Positions 7,555 to 14,186 of a stretch of 28,627 nucleotides of DNA are shown one piece after another. This DNA comes from Candidatus Shapirobacteria bacterium. GTDB lineage: Bacteria > Patescibacteriota > Microgenomatia > UBA12405. A model generated the notes under the pieces. That model was not told the origin of the DNA, did not search any database, and was given only the letters and a program-made list of their open reading frames with translations. Position numbers and translations under genes: made by a program. The DNA lies in contig VFLE01000193.1 of NCBI GenBank assembly GCA_009885205.1, positions 1 to 28,627 on the forward strand, read 5' to 3'. How positions within the stretch are numbered: the stretch's first letter is position 1; the number at the start of each line of letters is the position of its first letter.

Positions 7555-8070
7555 ATGTTGAGTAAAAACATCACCAATTTTAAACGTATTTTAATTGTCG
7601 GGGATTCGGGTCGGGGAAAGAGTACATTGGCGGTGTCTTTGTCAAAAAAACTGAAGATAAAATATTATTCGACGGATGATTTTTATTGGAAGATAAAATT
7701 TACTATTCCTAATGACAAACATGTTAGTATAAAAAATATTTCAAAAATATATAAACAAGAATCTTGGATAGTCGAAGGTTCGACAAGGTCGTTGATAAAG
7801 GAGGGGATTGATAAATCAGATATTATTATTCATTTGGTTTATCCAAATTTATTATCCCAATTTTGGTACTTATTTTTGAGAAACTTGACACGAAAAAATG
7901 AAAAATTAATAAATTTACTGAGATTGTATCGACATTTATTTTATAAACGATATAAAATTGGTCCACAAAAAGACAAGGTAGGGCTTGAGGAAATGTTGGA
8001 GCCGTTTAAAGATAAAATAGTCAAACTTAAGAGTTTTGGGGAGATTAATAATTTTGTTGATATACTTTGA
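7555..8070 (+). CDS. P-loop kinase, adenylate kinase/FlaR-like
   Basis: This 171-residue protein has an N-terminal Walker A ILIVGDSGRGKSTLAVSLSK (about 12-31) followed by KIKYYSTDDFYWKIKF. The pattern 'strand, P-loop, then D-x2-YW' is typical of FlaR-like and adenylate-kinase-like small nucleotide kinases. Downstream, SWIVEGSTRSLIKEGIDKSD is the expected 'ver.G..' strand with the base of the Walker B region IIIHL, and RNLTRKNEKL can supply lid arginines. The phosphate acceptor is unknown. It ends 1 nt before the next kinase gene, so the two probably form an operon. The TATAAT 5 nt upstream of its ATG suggests a leaderless mRNA. Confidence 0.7.
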   Translation: MLSKNITNFKRILIVGDSGRGKSTLAVSLSKKLKIKYYSTDDFYWKIKFTIPNDKHVSIKNISKIYKQESWIVEGSTRSLIKEGIDKSDIIIHLVYPNLLSQFWYLFLRNLTRKNEKLINLLRLYRHLFYKRYKIGPQKDKVGLEEMLEPFKDKIVKLKSFGEINNFVDIL

Positions 8071-8071
8071 C

Positions 8072-8629
8072 ATGAATAAACCTCTTTTAGTTGTCATTTC
8101 AGGACCTTCTTGTACTGGTAAAACTACCTTGGCCAAAAAAATGTCTGAGAAATTTAAACTGCCACTAATAACTAAAGACAGTATCAAAGAAATAATTTTT
8201 GACAATTTAGGTTGGAGTGACCGTGAATGGTCTAGAAAAGTAGGAGGGACAAGTAATAAATTGTTGGTATATTTTTTGGATTCAATGCTTGTTGCCAAGA
8301 GACCATTGATAATTGAAAGTAATTTTAAACCTGAGTTTGACACTAAACCGATTCTTGAAAAAGTAACTAAATATGGTTATTTCCCGATACAAATAATGTG
8401 TCAGTGTGACGGTCCGGTATTGTTTCAAAGATTTAAAAAAAGATCGGAATCGGGAGAAAGACACCCGGGACATTGTGACCAAAAAAATTATGACGAATTC
8501 AAAGAAACTTTGCTTAAGGGAAAACTTGAGCCATTAGATATTGGAGGGGATGTAATAATTTTTGATTCGACAGATTTTAATAATTTAGATTTTGAGTCGG
8601 TTTTTAACAAAATTTCAGACTTGATTTAG
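8072..8629 (+). CDS. P-loop kinase-like ATP-binding protein (AAA_33/zeta-like)
   Basis: This is a 185-residue protein with Walker A VVISGPSCTGKTTLAKKM (about 8-25) followed by LPLITKDSIKEIIFD, where KD is the position of the substrate-binding Asp in AAA_33, zeta-toxin and chloramphenicol-phosphotransferase-like kinases. RPLIIESNFKPEF is the Walker B-like strand with a Glu and Asn. FQRFKKRSESGERHPGH provides the lid arginines. I chose the ATG at 8072, not an upstream TTG at 8036, because the domain starts there and the preceding gene stops at 8070. A TATACT box lies 5 nt upstream of the ATG. Its last 15 nt overlap the convergent Nudix gene. The substrate is not known. Confidence 0.7.
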   Translation: MNKPLLVVISGPSCTGKTTLAKKMSEKFKLPLITKDSIKEIIFDNLGWSDREWSRKVGGTSNKLLVYFLDSMLVAKRPLIIESNFKPEFDTKPILEKVTKYGYFPIQIMCQCDGPVLFQRFKKRSESGERHPGHCDQKNYDEFKETLLKGKLEPLDIGGDVIIFDSTDFNNLDFESVFNKISDLI

Positions 8630-9043
8630 TTGCCCCAATGTCCCAGTTGGACTTTGGGGTCCAATGGTTTTTAGATTTTTGGCTTCTGACAAATCAAACC
8701 AACCAAATTTTTCTAACTCATCACATAAATTTATTTGATAATCGTCAATCTTATTTTTTAAATTAACTAAAAAAATTAAACCTAATTTTGTCGGTGATGC
8801 TTCATCTTTTTTCCATGAATAACTATGTAGAAATATTGGTATTGATTCAAATTCTAAACCAACTTCTTCCATCATTTCTCGAGAAATAGCACTTTCAACT
8901 GTTTCACCAACTTCTATTTTTCCACCCATGTTTTGCCAAAAACCAGGAAAAATATCATCTTTTTCCGATCTTTGGACTAAAAGAAATTTATTTTGACATC
9001 GGATGACTAAAATTATGGAGATTACTTGAAGTGGGTTGGTCAT
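8615..9043 (-). CDS. Nudix hydrolase (MutT-like)
   Basis: This is a 142-residue Nudix-domain protein that would hydrolyse a nucleoside diphosphate linked to another moiety, using Mg2+ or Mn2+. The Nudix box GKIEVGETVESAIS, then REMMEEVGL (about 41-63) matches GX5EX7REUXEEXGU in full. It is preceded by a strand ILVIRCQNKFLLVQRS and FWQNMGG, which resemble dihydroneopterin triphosphate or 8-oxo-dGTP-type hydrolases. It is the last gene of a tight minus-strand operon after a HIT protein (5 nt gap), a kinase-Nudix fusion and an alpha/beta hydrolase. It overlaps the convergent kinase gene by 15 nt. The substrate is unknown. Confidence 0.85.
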   Translation of the reverse strand: MTNPLQVISIILVIRCQNKFLLVQRSEKDDIFPGFWQNMGGKIEVGETVESAISREMMEEVGLEFESIPIFLHSYSWKKDEASPTKLGLIFLVNLKNKIDDYQINLCDELEKFGWFDLSEAKNLKTIGPQSPTGTLGQLNQV

Positions 9044-9048
9044 TAGGA

Positions 9049-9480
9049 TTATTTTTTATTAATTACTGTTGAAATAATTTTCTTTCGTGATTCCCATTCG
9101 TCAGTGGTCAACACTATCTTTAAACTTGGATCATTCATAACTTTAAATGGAGAAATTACTTCATCGTCAAATCTTAAAAATAAATGGGAGTGACAATGGG
9201 GGACTGTCTGACCAATTTTGAGACCACCGTTATTACTGGTTAAATTGTAACCAATACAATTATTTTTAACTTTAAAACTAAGATGTATTTTTTCGATTAC
9301 TTGATTCATCCTTACGGATTCCTCTGGTGATATTTCTGATATGAGTTGATAATGTTTTTTGGGAAACAAAATTAGATGATGAAAAATTGTTGGTTTTTGA
9401 GGGTAAATTGCAATTATCAAATCGTCTTCATAAACTTTTTGACTGGTGATTACTTGTGGGTTACAAAAATCACATGTCAT
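9049..9480 (-). CDS. HIT-family nucleotide hydrolase/transferase
   Basis: This is a 143-residue histidine-triad protein. It has an N-terminal CDFC pair (about 3-6) as in many HIT proteins, a substrate strand around VYEDDLIIAIYPQKP, HHLILFPKKHY, and the catalytic triad VPHCHSHLFLRF (His95, His97, His99), complete for HxHxH. HIT enzymes cleave or transfer nucleotides from phosphoramidates, dinucleoside polyphosphates or adenylylated substrates. The start is taken at the ATG at 9480, which overlaps the stop of the kinase-Nudix gene by 11 nt, rather than a TTG at 9492. The tight overlap implies that it acts in the same pathway as its operon partners. Confidence 0.87.
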   Translation of the reverse strand: MTCDFCNPQVITSQKVYEDDLIIAIYPQKPTIFHHLILFPKKHYQLISEISPEESVRMNQVIEKIHLSFKVKNNCIGYNLTSNNGGLKIGQTVPHCHSHLFLRFDDEVISPFKVMNDPSLKIVLTTDEWESRKKIISTVINKK

Positions 9481-10513
9481 ATTTTTTATCAATTTCTATA
9501 GCTTTGGTAATAATTATGTCACCAATTTTACTCCATTTTAAATAGTTATTTAATTCTAAAATGGGGACGAATTTACGATTATAAAGAAGTTTGGTGTCCG
9601 GATCTAGGGTTTGAGGTAAAAGTTCTTTGATTCTGCAAAAATAACGAACTTGATAAAATAAATCTCCTTGGTATTTGTTTGGATTGTTAGGTAAATTGAC
9701 TCGTTGGGTGCCAATAGGCTCAATATTATCAACAGTTACATCAACTTCTTCCATCAATTCACGTTTTAATGTTTGAATTGGGGTTTCACCTTTTTCTGGT
9801 GTTCCCCCGGGTAACCCCCATTTCAAATGTTTTTCTTCGCGACAAATTAAAACTTCATTGTTGTCATTTAAACAAACACCATAAACCTGAGTTATTGGTT
9901 GATATTTATTAATATCCTTAGTGGGAATCCAGGTGTAAACAGCGGAAAAAACTGAATCGATTTTGCTCAACAAATTATCATCAGAAATTATTGTAAAAGC
10001 CTTTTCACTGATTAGTGGCTCTTCTAACTGGTTCTTAAATTTATCAAAAGTTTCTGATGTAATTTGACTCTTAATATTTTTTGAATCATTAAAATCAACA
10101 CCTCTTTTTGTGATTCGATTTAATGCAGTTTTATCGTCAACTTTTAGATATAAAAGAGTGGTATCGGGACAATTTACATCGTCATAAATTTGTTGACGAA
10201 AAATATATTTTAAATTAGTACCGTCAATCACAACCGAATAACCTTGGGAAATTAATGCAGTAGCCAGTTGACGTAAAATGTCGTAAGATAAGGAATATTC
10301 CGCTCCAGTACAATCAACCTTATTAAAAAGAGCAAAGGTAATGTTTTCACCAGACAGGACAGTGAATCCATATTTTTGATGTAAATAATTTGAGACGTAT
10401 GACTTTCCCGAACCGGGAAGACCCATTAAAACAATTAGTTTTGGTGATTTGGATTTAGTACCTTTTTTGATTGTCTTTTCGGCTTTTAGTAAATCAAGAA
10501 TTTTACTGTTCAT
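9470..10513 (-). CDS. Bifunctional fusion: PNK-like P-loop kinase plus Nudix domain
   Basis: This 347-residue protein has two domains. Residues 25-200 are an AAA_33/polynucleotide-kinase-like domain with Walker A LIVLMGLPGSGKSYVSNYL (about 26-44), the strand SVVIDGTNLKYIFRQQ that carries the D-x-TN and Arg of these kinases, and lid Arg near NRITKRG. Residues 205-347 are a Nudix domain with box GTPEKGETPIQTLK, then RELMEEVDV (about 237-259). Here the final Gly of GX5EX7REUXEEXGU is Asp, while all metal-binding Glu residues are kept. I chose the ATG at 10513 because GGAG lies 6 nt upstream, a rare good SD here. The stop of the upstream hydrolase overlaps it by 11 nt. A kinase joined to a pyrophosphohydrolase suggests processing of one nucleotide-like substrate, but which one is unknown. 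Confidence 0.83.
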   Translation of the reverse strand: MNSKILDLLKAEKTIKKGTKSKSPKLIVLMGLPGSGKSYVSNYLHQKYGFTVLSGENITFALFNKVDCTGAEYSLSYDILRQLATALISQGYSVVIDGTNLKYIFRQQIYDDVNCPDTTLLYLKVDDKTALNRITKRGVDFNDSKNIKSQITSETFDKFKNQLEEPLISEKAFTIISDDNLLSKIDSVFSAVYTWIPTKDINKYQPITQVYGVCLNDNNEVLICREEKHLKWGLPGGTPEKGETPIQTLKRELMEEVDVTVDNIEPIGTQRVNLPNNPNKYQGDLFYQVRYFCRIKELLPQTLDPDTKLLYNRKFVPILELNNYLKWSKIGDIIITKAIEIDKKYDM

Positions 10514-11042
10514 CTTCATCTCCAAAATATATTTTGGTCAATTTTGCTAGTTGTTCATAATCCTCATAATTATGAGTATTATTACCTGCATTTTTTATTA
10601 AGTGATAGTCAGATGGACTATCTTCTTTAAGAACTTTTTCAAGATCAGCATAATTAAATAATGGGTCAAATTCGTTTTGAATAAAAATTGTCGGTATCGT
10701 TAGAGATTTTAAATAATCATTAATGGGAAAATCCAATTCTTTAGCCAGATTATAAGGGTGACCACAAATAACCATTTTTTTGGGGCTAATAATTTTTTCG
10801 TAAATGCTTTTTAAAGCCAGAACTGAACCGATTGATTTGGCAAAAACAAAATAATTGTCTTTACCTTTGACTAAATCAGCTAGTTTTTTTGATTCAACTT
10901 CAAAATTTAGATTTTTGTCCCCAGTTCGCCAGTGATCATAATATAAAATTTGACCATCGGAAAATGCATCAAAATTCATTTTGACGGTTTCAATCCAGGT
11001 CTTGTTGCTTAAACTATTGCCGGCAAGATAAATAATGTGCAT
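10503..11042 (-). CDS. Small alpha/beta hydrolase
   Basis: This 179-residue protein is of the size and shape of RBBP9/YdeN-like alpha/beta hydrolases. The oxyanion-side start is IIYLAGNSLSNKTWI, the nucleophile elbow is FAKSIGS with Ser70 (the first Gly of GxSxG is Ala), the acid is Asp126 in IQNEFDPLF, and the base is His157 in NNTHNYEDY. All three catalytic residues are present in order. It is the first gene of a four-gene overlapping operon with a kinase-Nudix fusion, a HIT protein and a Nudix protein. The substrate may be a small ester or an activated metabolite. About 70 nt upstream separate it from the CYTH gene, and I see no clear promoter there. Confidence 0.75.
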   Translation of the reverse strand: MHIIYLAGNSLSNKTWIETVKMNFDAFSDGQILYYDHWRTGDKNLNFEVESKKLADLVKGKDNYFVFAKSIGSVLALKSIYEKIISPKKMVICGHPYNLAKELDFPINDYLKSLTIPTIFIQNEFDPLFNYADLEKVLKEDSPSDYHLIKNAGNNTHNYEDYEQLAKLTKIYFGDEDEQ

Positions 11043-11112
11043 ATTAAAATTTACTTTTTAATAAATTTTCAGTCAGCTGTCTTGCATACAATTTATGAAT
11101 ATTCTGATTCTC

Positions 11113-11622
11113 CTAGTCAATTGCCTGTCGATATTGTTCTCGGGAGTATACAGTTAGTTTAAAATTTTTGGCGATAGTTTCAATATCGGAATTTTCTTTG
11201 CCTTCAATTTCAAAGGTGAAGTATTCATCAGTGTATTTTGATAATTTAATCTCGACACCTTGGTAATTAAATTCCCAGCTTTCCCAATAATAAATCATGC
11301 CGGAGTTGTAGCCTAATGCCTCCAAAAAATCGAGAGCACTGAGGAATTGATCTGTTTGTAGTTTAATTTCGACTTCTTTTCTTTCTTTCTCATGAAAACT
11401 ACCCATTTTTACTGACAACTTTTCTTTATCATCACTTTTCTTTAATCGAATATCAGTCCCACTACTATTTTTCCAAGTTTTAGTTTCCGGATCAAAACCA
11501 GGCGACAAATCAATTGACAGTCGATGGTAATGATCAACCAATTCTCCATTGCTAGTTAGTAGTCTAAACAACTCATCAAATTTCTCTTTTGATAATTTTC
11601 CTCTGATTTCAATTTCGGTCAT
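11113..11622 (-). CDS. CYTH-domain protein (triphosphate tunnel fold)
   Basis: This 169-residue protein has the alternating charged strands of the CYTH/triphosphate tunnel metalloenzyme superfamily: TEIEIRGKL at the N-terminus (the usual ExExK is EIEIR, so Lys is replaced by Arg or shifted to RGK), then TDIRLKKS, EKLSVKMG, RKEVEIKL, GVEIKLSKY and FTFEIEGKE. The fold encloses a tunnel that binds inorganic triphosphate, nucleoside triphosphates or thiamine triphosphate. The substitution in the first motif leaves activity uncertain. A TATAAT (11635-11640 on the minus strand) sits 12 nt before its start. It lies 13 bp downstream of a HIT gene on the same strand, which fits the local set of phosphate-chemistry genes. 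Confidence 0.72.
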   Translation of the reverse strand: MTEIEIRGKLSKEKFDELFRLLTSNGELVDHYHRLSIDLSPGFDPETKTWKNSSGTDIRLKKSDDKEKLSVKMGSFHEKERKEVEIKLQTDQFLSALDFLEALGYNSGMIYYWESWEFNYQGVEIKLSKYTDEYFTFEIEGKENSDIETIAKNFKLTVYSREQYRQAID

Positions 11623-11635
11623 ATTTGTAGATAAA

Positions 11636-12004
11636 TTATATCTCTTTTCCTGAACACAGGTGAAAATGTAACTGGTTTACTTCTTGTCTGTCACCACCAT
11701 TGATGAGGAGGGTGTATTCTTTCCAACCCAATTTATCGACAATAATTTTTACGGTTTTAAAAACTTCGTTTATAAAAATCATGTCCAATTCTTTAATTGT
11801 GGTCATGCTTTTAATTTTCTTTTTGGGAACAATTAAGATATGTTTTTTCCAAAATGGTTTTGGGTGCCAAAATGCCACCACCAAATCATTTTCAAAAACT
11901 CGGTTTATGGGTAAGATTTTGCTAAATGATTCAAAAATTGTACCTACAATATAGTCCCCGATGGATGTTTTGGCTACAGAAAAAAGAAATTTACTGAGTT
12001 TCAT
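11636..12004 (-). CDS. HIT-family protein with an altered histidine triad
   Basis: This short protein (122 residues) is similar to HIT enzymes through FENDLVVAFWHPKPFWKKHI, LIVPKKKIKSM and a final TLLINGGDRQEVNQLHFHLC. In alignment with HIT proteins such as 'QSVxHxHxHxxGG', the first triad His is Gln (Q111), while the middle, nucleophilic His (H113) and the third His (H115) remain. It also lacks the N-terminal CxxC of the other HIT protein and ends five residues after the motif. It may still transfer nucleotides, as other variants of the triad do, or may be a binding protein. Its TATAAT lies 7 nt upstream of the ATG, back to back with the promoter of the next kinase gene. Confidence 0.75.
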   Translation of the reverse strand: MKLSKFLFSVAKTSIGDYIVGTIFESFSKILPINRVFENDLVVAFWHPKPFWKKHILIVPKKKIKSMTTIKELDMIFINEVFKTVKIIVDKLGWKEYTLLINGGDRQEVNQLHFHLCSGKEI

Positions 12005-12011
12005 ATTAGTA

Positions 12012-12017
12012 ATTATA
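12012..12017 (-). promoter_or_regulatory. -10 box for the HIT gene (leaderless position)
   Basis: On the minus strand this is TATAAT, 7 nt upstream of the ATG at 12004. It faces the plus-strand box at 12026-12031. The two start codons are only 33 bp apart. Confidence 0.6.
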
Positions 12018-12025
12018 TACTGGGT

Positions 12026-12031
12026 TATAAT
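12026..12031 (+). promoter_or_regulatory. -10 box for the kinase gene at 12038 (leaderless position)
   Basis: TATAAT ends 6 nt before the ATG at 12038. No SD lies between. The -35 region would fall inside the divergent HIT gene. Confidence 0.6.
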
Positions 12032-12037
12032 AATTAT

Positions 12038-12523
12038 ATGATCATTTTTATAAATGGAGCCATTAATTCAGGAAAATCAACAATTGCAAAGTTGATAACT
12101 AACAAACTTGGTAAGACGGCCAATATCGAAGTTGATAAAATTCGAGATTTTGTGGATTGGATGTCTTTGGAAGAATCAATTCCATTAAATTTGAAAAATA
12201 CGGTCGATTTGATCAAAAATTTTGTAGATTTTGGGCTAAGTGTAGTTGTTCCATATCCTTTGTCACAAAAAAACTATAACTATTTTGTTGAAAAGTTGGG
12301 TGAAATTAATACAAAAATATGGGTATTTACATTGGCACCAAAATTGGAAAAGGTATTGTTAAATCGAGGCAGTCGAGAGTTGGATGATTGGGAGGTCCAA
12401 AGAATTAAGCATCACTATGAAATTGGAATACATAACCCGAAATTTGGACAAATAATTGATAACAGTGATCAATCACCAGAAGAAACATTAGAAATAATTT
12501 TGAATTTTATTAATAAAATATGA
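12038..12523 (+). CDS. P-loop small-molecule kinase-like protein
   Basis: This 161-residue protein starts directly with a strand and Walker A, MIIFINGAINSGKSTIAKL (about 1-19), followed by ANIEVDKIRDF with the substrate Asp, LSVVVPYPLS as the second strand, and LLNRGSRELDDWEVQRIKHH with lid arginines. The layout is that of AAA_33/shikimate-kinase-like kinases such as gluconate or cytidylate kinases, but I cannot name the acceptor. It overlaps the next Nudix gene by 4 nt (ATGA), so a kinase and a Nudix hydrolase are again coupled, as in the fusion at 9470-10513. Its -10 box lies 6 nt from the ATG. Confidence 0.7.
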   Translation: MIIFINGAINSGKSTIAKLITNKLGKTANIEVDKIRDFVDWMSLEESIPLNLKNTVDLIKNFVDFGLSVVVPYPLSQKNYNYFVEKLGEINTKIWVFTLAPKLEKVLLNRGSRELDDWEVQRIKHHYEIGIHNPKFGQIIDNSDQSPEETLEIILNFINKI

Positions 12524-13011
12524 AACCAAAAAATGGGGCAAAGGTTTTGATAATGAGCCCAGATAGGATTTTGTTATTTCACCGAGATAGTATTCCAACA
12601 ATCACTTCGCCTGATTGTTGGCAATTAGTCGGAGGTGGAATTGAAAAAGGAGAAACCCCAGAGGAGGGATTAATCAGAGAGGTTAAAGAGGAAGTTTGTT
12701 TTGATTTAAAAAAGTTTGATTTTATCAAAAAAGTTGTGGGGCAATTGGGTGAACAAAAATGGTTTTATGTCGCATTTGTAGATAAAAGTGATGAAACCAA
12801 GTTTAAACTGGGGCCAGATGAAGGCCAAGAAATTGGTTGGTTTACTATCGATGAAGCATTGGCCATCAATCTTACGTCAGGAACCAGAATTTTATTGTCA
12901 GAGTATCGAGATTTGGTTGAAGAAATGATGAGGACAAAATCTGTCCCAAGTATTGAAAAGATTAGTTTAATACCAGATAAATTGAAAACACTATTTGAGA
13001 CAGGGGAATAA
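12520..13011 (+). CDS. Nudix hydrolase
   Basis: This 163-residue Nudix protein has box GGIEKGETPEEGLI, then REVKEEVCF (about 39-61). It matches GX5EX7REUXEEXGU except that the last Gly is Cys (C60). The strand before it, ILLFHRDSIPTITSPDCWQL, resembles hydrolases of nucleoside di- and triphosphates. The start ATG overlaps the stop of the kinase gene in an ATGA, indicating translational coupling. It ends 2 nt before the convergent antitoxin gene. The substrate is unknown. Confidence 0.82.
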   Translation: MKPKNGAKVLIMSPDRILLFHRDSIPTITSPDCWQLVGGGIEKGETPEEGLIREVKEEVCFDLKKFDFIKKVVGQLGEQKWFYVAFVDKSDETKFKLGPDEGQEIGWFTIDEALAINLTSGTRILLSEYRDLVEEMMRTKSVPSIEKISLIPDKLKTLFETGE

Positions 13012-13013
13012 AA

Positions 13014-13307
13014 CTAAGTTATCGAAATACTTAATTTCGAATCTAGTGCCATCGCTACTTTCTTTAAAAAAGCCAAAGATGGATTATATGTCCCCGATTC
13101 TAATCTCGACAAAGCCGACTGTTTAGTTCCCATTTTTAGTGCCATTTGACTTTGTGACATATTTCTCTCGATTCGTTTTCTAATTATTGATTCAATAATT
13201 TCATATTCAGGCGCCAATAAATCATATTCCTTTTTTAATTCAGAATCCTTCATCGCCTTGTCAAAATATTTCTTAAATGGTACGGGCTTAAATTTATTCA
13301 TAAACAT
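13014..13307 (-). CDS. XRE-family antitoxin (HigA-like)
   Basis: This 97-residue protein has a charged N-terminal helix region and a C-terminal helix-turn-helix: RIERNMSQSQMALKMGTKQ, then SALSRLESGTYNPSLAFLKK (about 44-83), with the signature S-x-SRLE-x-G-x-x-P-x-L. It follows the toxin gene by 19 nt on the same strand, the toxin-first order of many HigBA and related modules. The antitoxin would bind the toxin through its N-terminal part and repress the shared promoter. M1 (13307) or M3 (13301) may be the start. A perfect 10-bp palindrome ACATATATGT at 13313-13322 lies just upstream. Confidence 0.85.
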   Translation of the reverse strand: MFMNKFKPVPFKKYFDKAMKDSELKKEYDLLAPEYEIIESIIRKRIERNMSQSQMALKMGTKQSALSRLESGTYNPSLAFLKKVAMALDSKLSISIT

Positions 13308-13326
13308 TTATAACATATATGTAATA

Positions 13327-13635
13327 TCAATGCAACAAGATAATTCTTTTTAAGGCCACATCTATTTCTCGATTCGGGGTCGTTTTTGTTTTTTTAATAA
13401 AAGCATTTAGTAAATATATTTTGTCATCATAAAAACAATATAAAATTCTAATTTCTTGCTTACCTCTAATTCTCAATTCAAACAAATTTCTAGAAATAGG
13501 TTTTGAATATGGCATGGACAATTTATATGAATACATTTCCAATAACTTTATTTGTTTAAAAACTTTGGCATAAGTTGATTTTTCAAGGGTAAGTAAATAA
13601 TCATGAATTGAAGAATTATAAAAAATTATTTCCAT
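13327..13635 (-). CDS. higB: RelE/HigB-superfamily toxin (Gp49-like)
   Basis: This 102-residue protein matches the phage-derived Gp49/HigB-like mRNA interferases: the C-terminal core LFELRIRGKQEIRILYCFYD is followed by KIYLLNAFIKKTKTTPNREI and a final helix with A-L-K-R. Arg and Lys residues at these positions are typical of ribosome-dependent RNA cleavage in the family. It is the first gene of a two-gene module with the XRE antitoxin. The ATG is embedded in an inverted repeat (13635-13650), probably the autoregulatory operator. The pair sits at the junction between the accessory block and the pilus cluster. The name higB is by family resemblance. Confidence 0.82.
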   Translation of the reverse strand: MEIIFYNSSIHDYLLTLEKSTYAKVFKQIKLLEMYSYKLSMPYSKPISRNLFELRIRGKQEIRILYCFYDDKIYLLNAFIKKTKTTPNREIDVALKRIILLH

Positions 13636-13650
13636 GTAAATATTATTACA
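13635..13650 (-). promoter_or_regulatory. Inverted-repeat operator of the toxin-antitoxin module
   Basis: TGTAA (13635-13639) and TTACA (13646-13650) form an inverted repeat around a 6-bp AT centre that contains a possible -10 (TAATAT on the minus strand, 4 nt before the toxin ATG). A related ATTACATAT stretch is near the antitoxin start. It is the expected site for the XRE protein. Confidence 0.45.
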
Positions 13651-13664
13651 TATTTTATGTTAAT

Positions 13665-14186
13665 TCATCTCAACACCACCTTGCTCACAAAAGTCCAAAA
13701 TTGACTCCCCATCGAGCCACCGGTTAGTCCAATATCCAAATTAAAATTTACTCCTACCACTCGTTGACTATTATCCGTCACACAAGTTACAAAATTGGCA
13801 CAATTTCTCACCGACACCCCACTATTTGTCAATTGGTAACTACCACTTTGGGCCGAAACCGAGGCCACTTTTGCGGTCACATTGTCACACCACAAGGTGG
13901 TTGTCCCGCCACTTTTTGTCCCAAAAGAAACTGATGTCCCTACCCCCGATGGGCAGACAAAACTATCACTACTAGCATCAAATATATTATTTTTTAATTT
14001 TGCCAAAACTATATTGGCCTCGTTGGTGGCTGTCTCCAATATAGCAGTGTTATTTTTGGCTCTAAACGACGATGTGATCACCCCTCCCACCACCACCATT
14101 AATACAATCGATATCCCCAAAGTTACCACCATTTCAATCAAAGTAAAACCCTGCCTGCCGGCAGGCAGGCCTTGTTTAATAACCAT
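13665..14186 (-). CDS. Minor prepilin (PilW/PilJ-like), last gene of the pilus cluster
   Basis: The protein is about 173 residues from the ATG at 14186, which overlaps the stop of the previous prepilin by 11 nt. A type III prepilin signal GFTLIEMVVTLGISIVLMVV has cleavage after Gly and Glu at +5, then one hydrophobic helix and SSFRAKNNTAILETATNEAN. The rest is a Ser/Thr-rich globular domain with four Cys (near SFVCPSG, LWCDN, NCANF, TCVTD). The leader peptide before the cleavage site contains GLPAGRQ, which is the translation of a 20-bp perfect palindromic repeat at 14150-14169. PilD would remove the leader. It is probably a low-abundance tip or initiation pilin. Confidence 0.83.
   Translation of the reverse strand: MVIKQGLPAGRQGFTLIEMVVTLGISIVLMVVVGGVITSSFRAKNNTAILETATNEANIVLAKLKNNIFDASSDSFVCPSGVGTSVSFGTKSGGTTTLWCDNVTAKVASVSAQSGSYQLTNSGVSVRNCANFVTCVTDNSQRVVGVNFNLDIGLTGGSMGSQFWTFVSKVVLR
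14150..14169. repeat. 20-bp GC-rich palindrome inserted in a prepilin leader
   Basis: CCTGCCTGCC followed by its exact reverse complement, in an otherwise AT-rich context. It is read in frame as GLPAGRQ directly before the prepilin cleavage site. A second copy with one inserted base is at 15562-15582. Confidence 0.85.

Noticed and set aside
7936..8343. 135-codon minus-strand frame
   Set aside because: Antisense to two P-loop kinase genes whose Walker A motifs identify the plus strand as coding.
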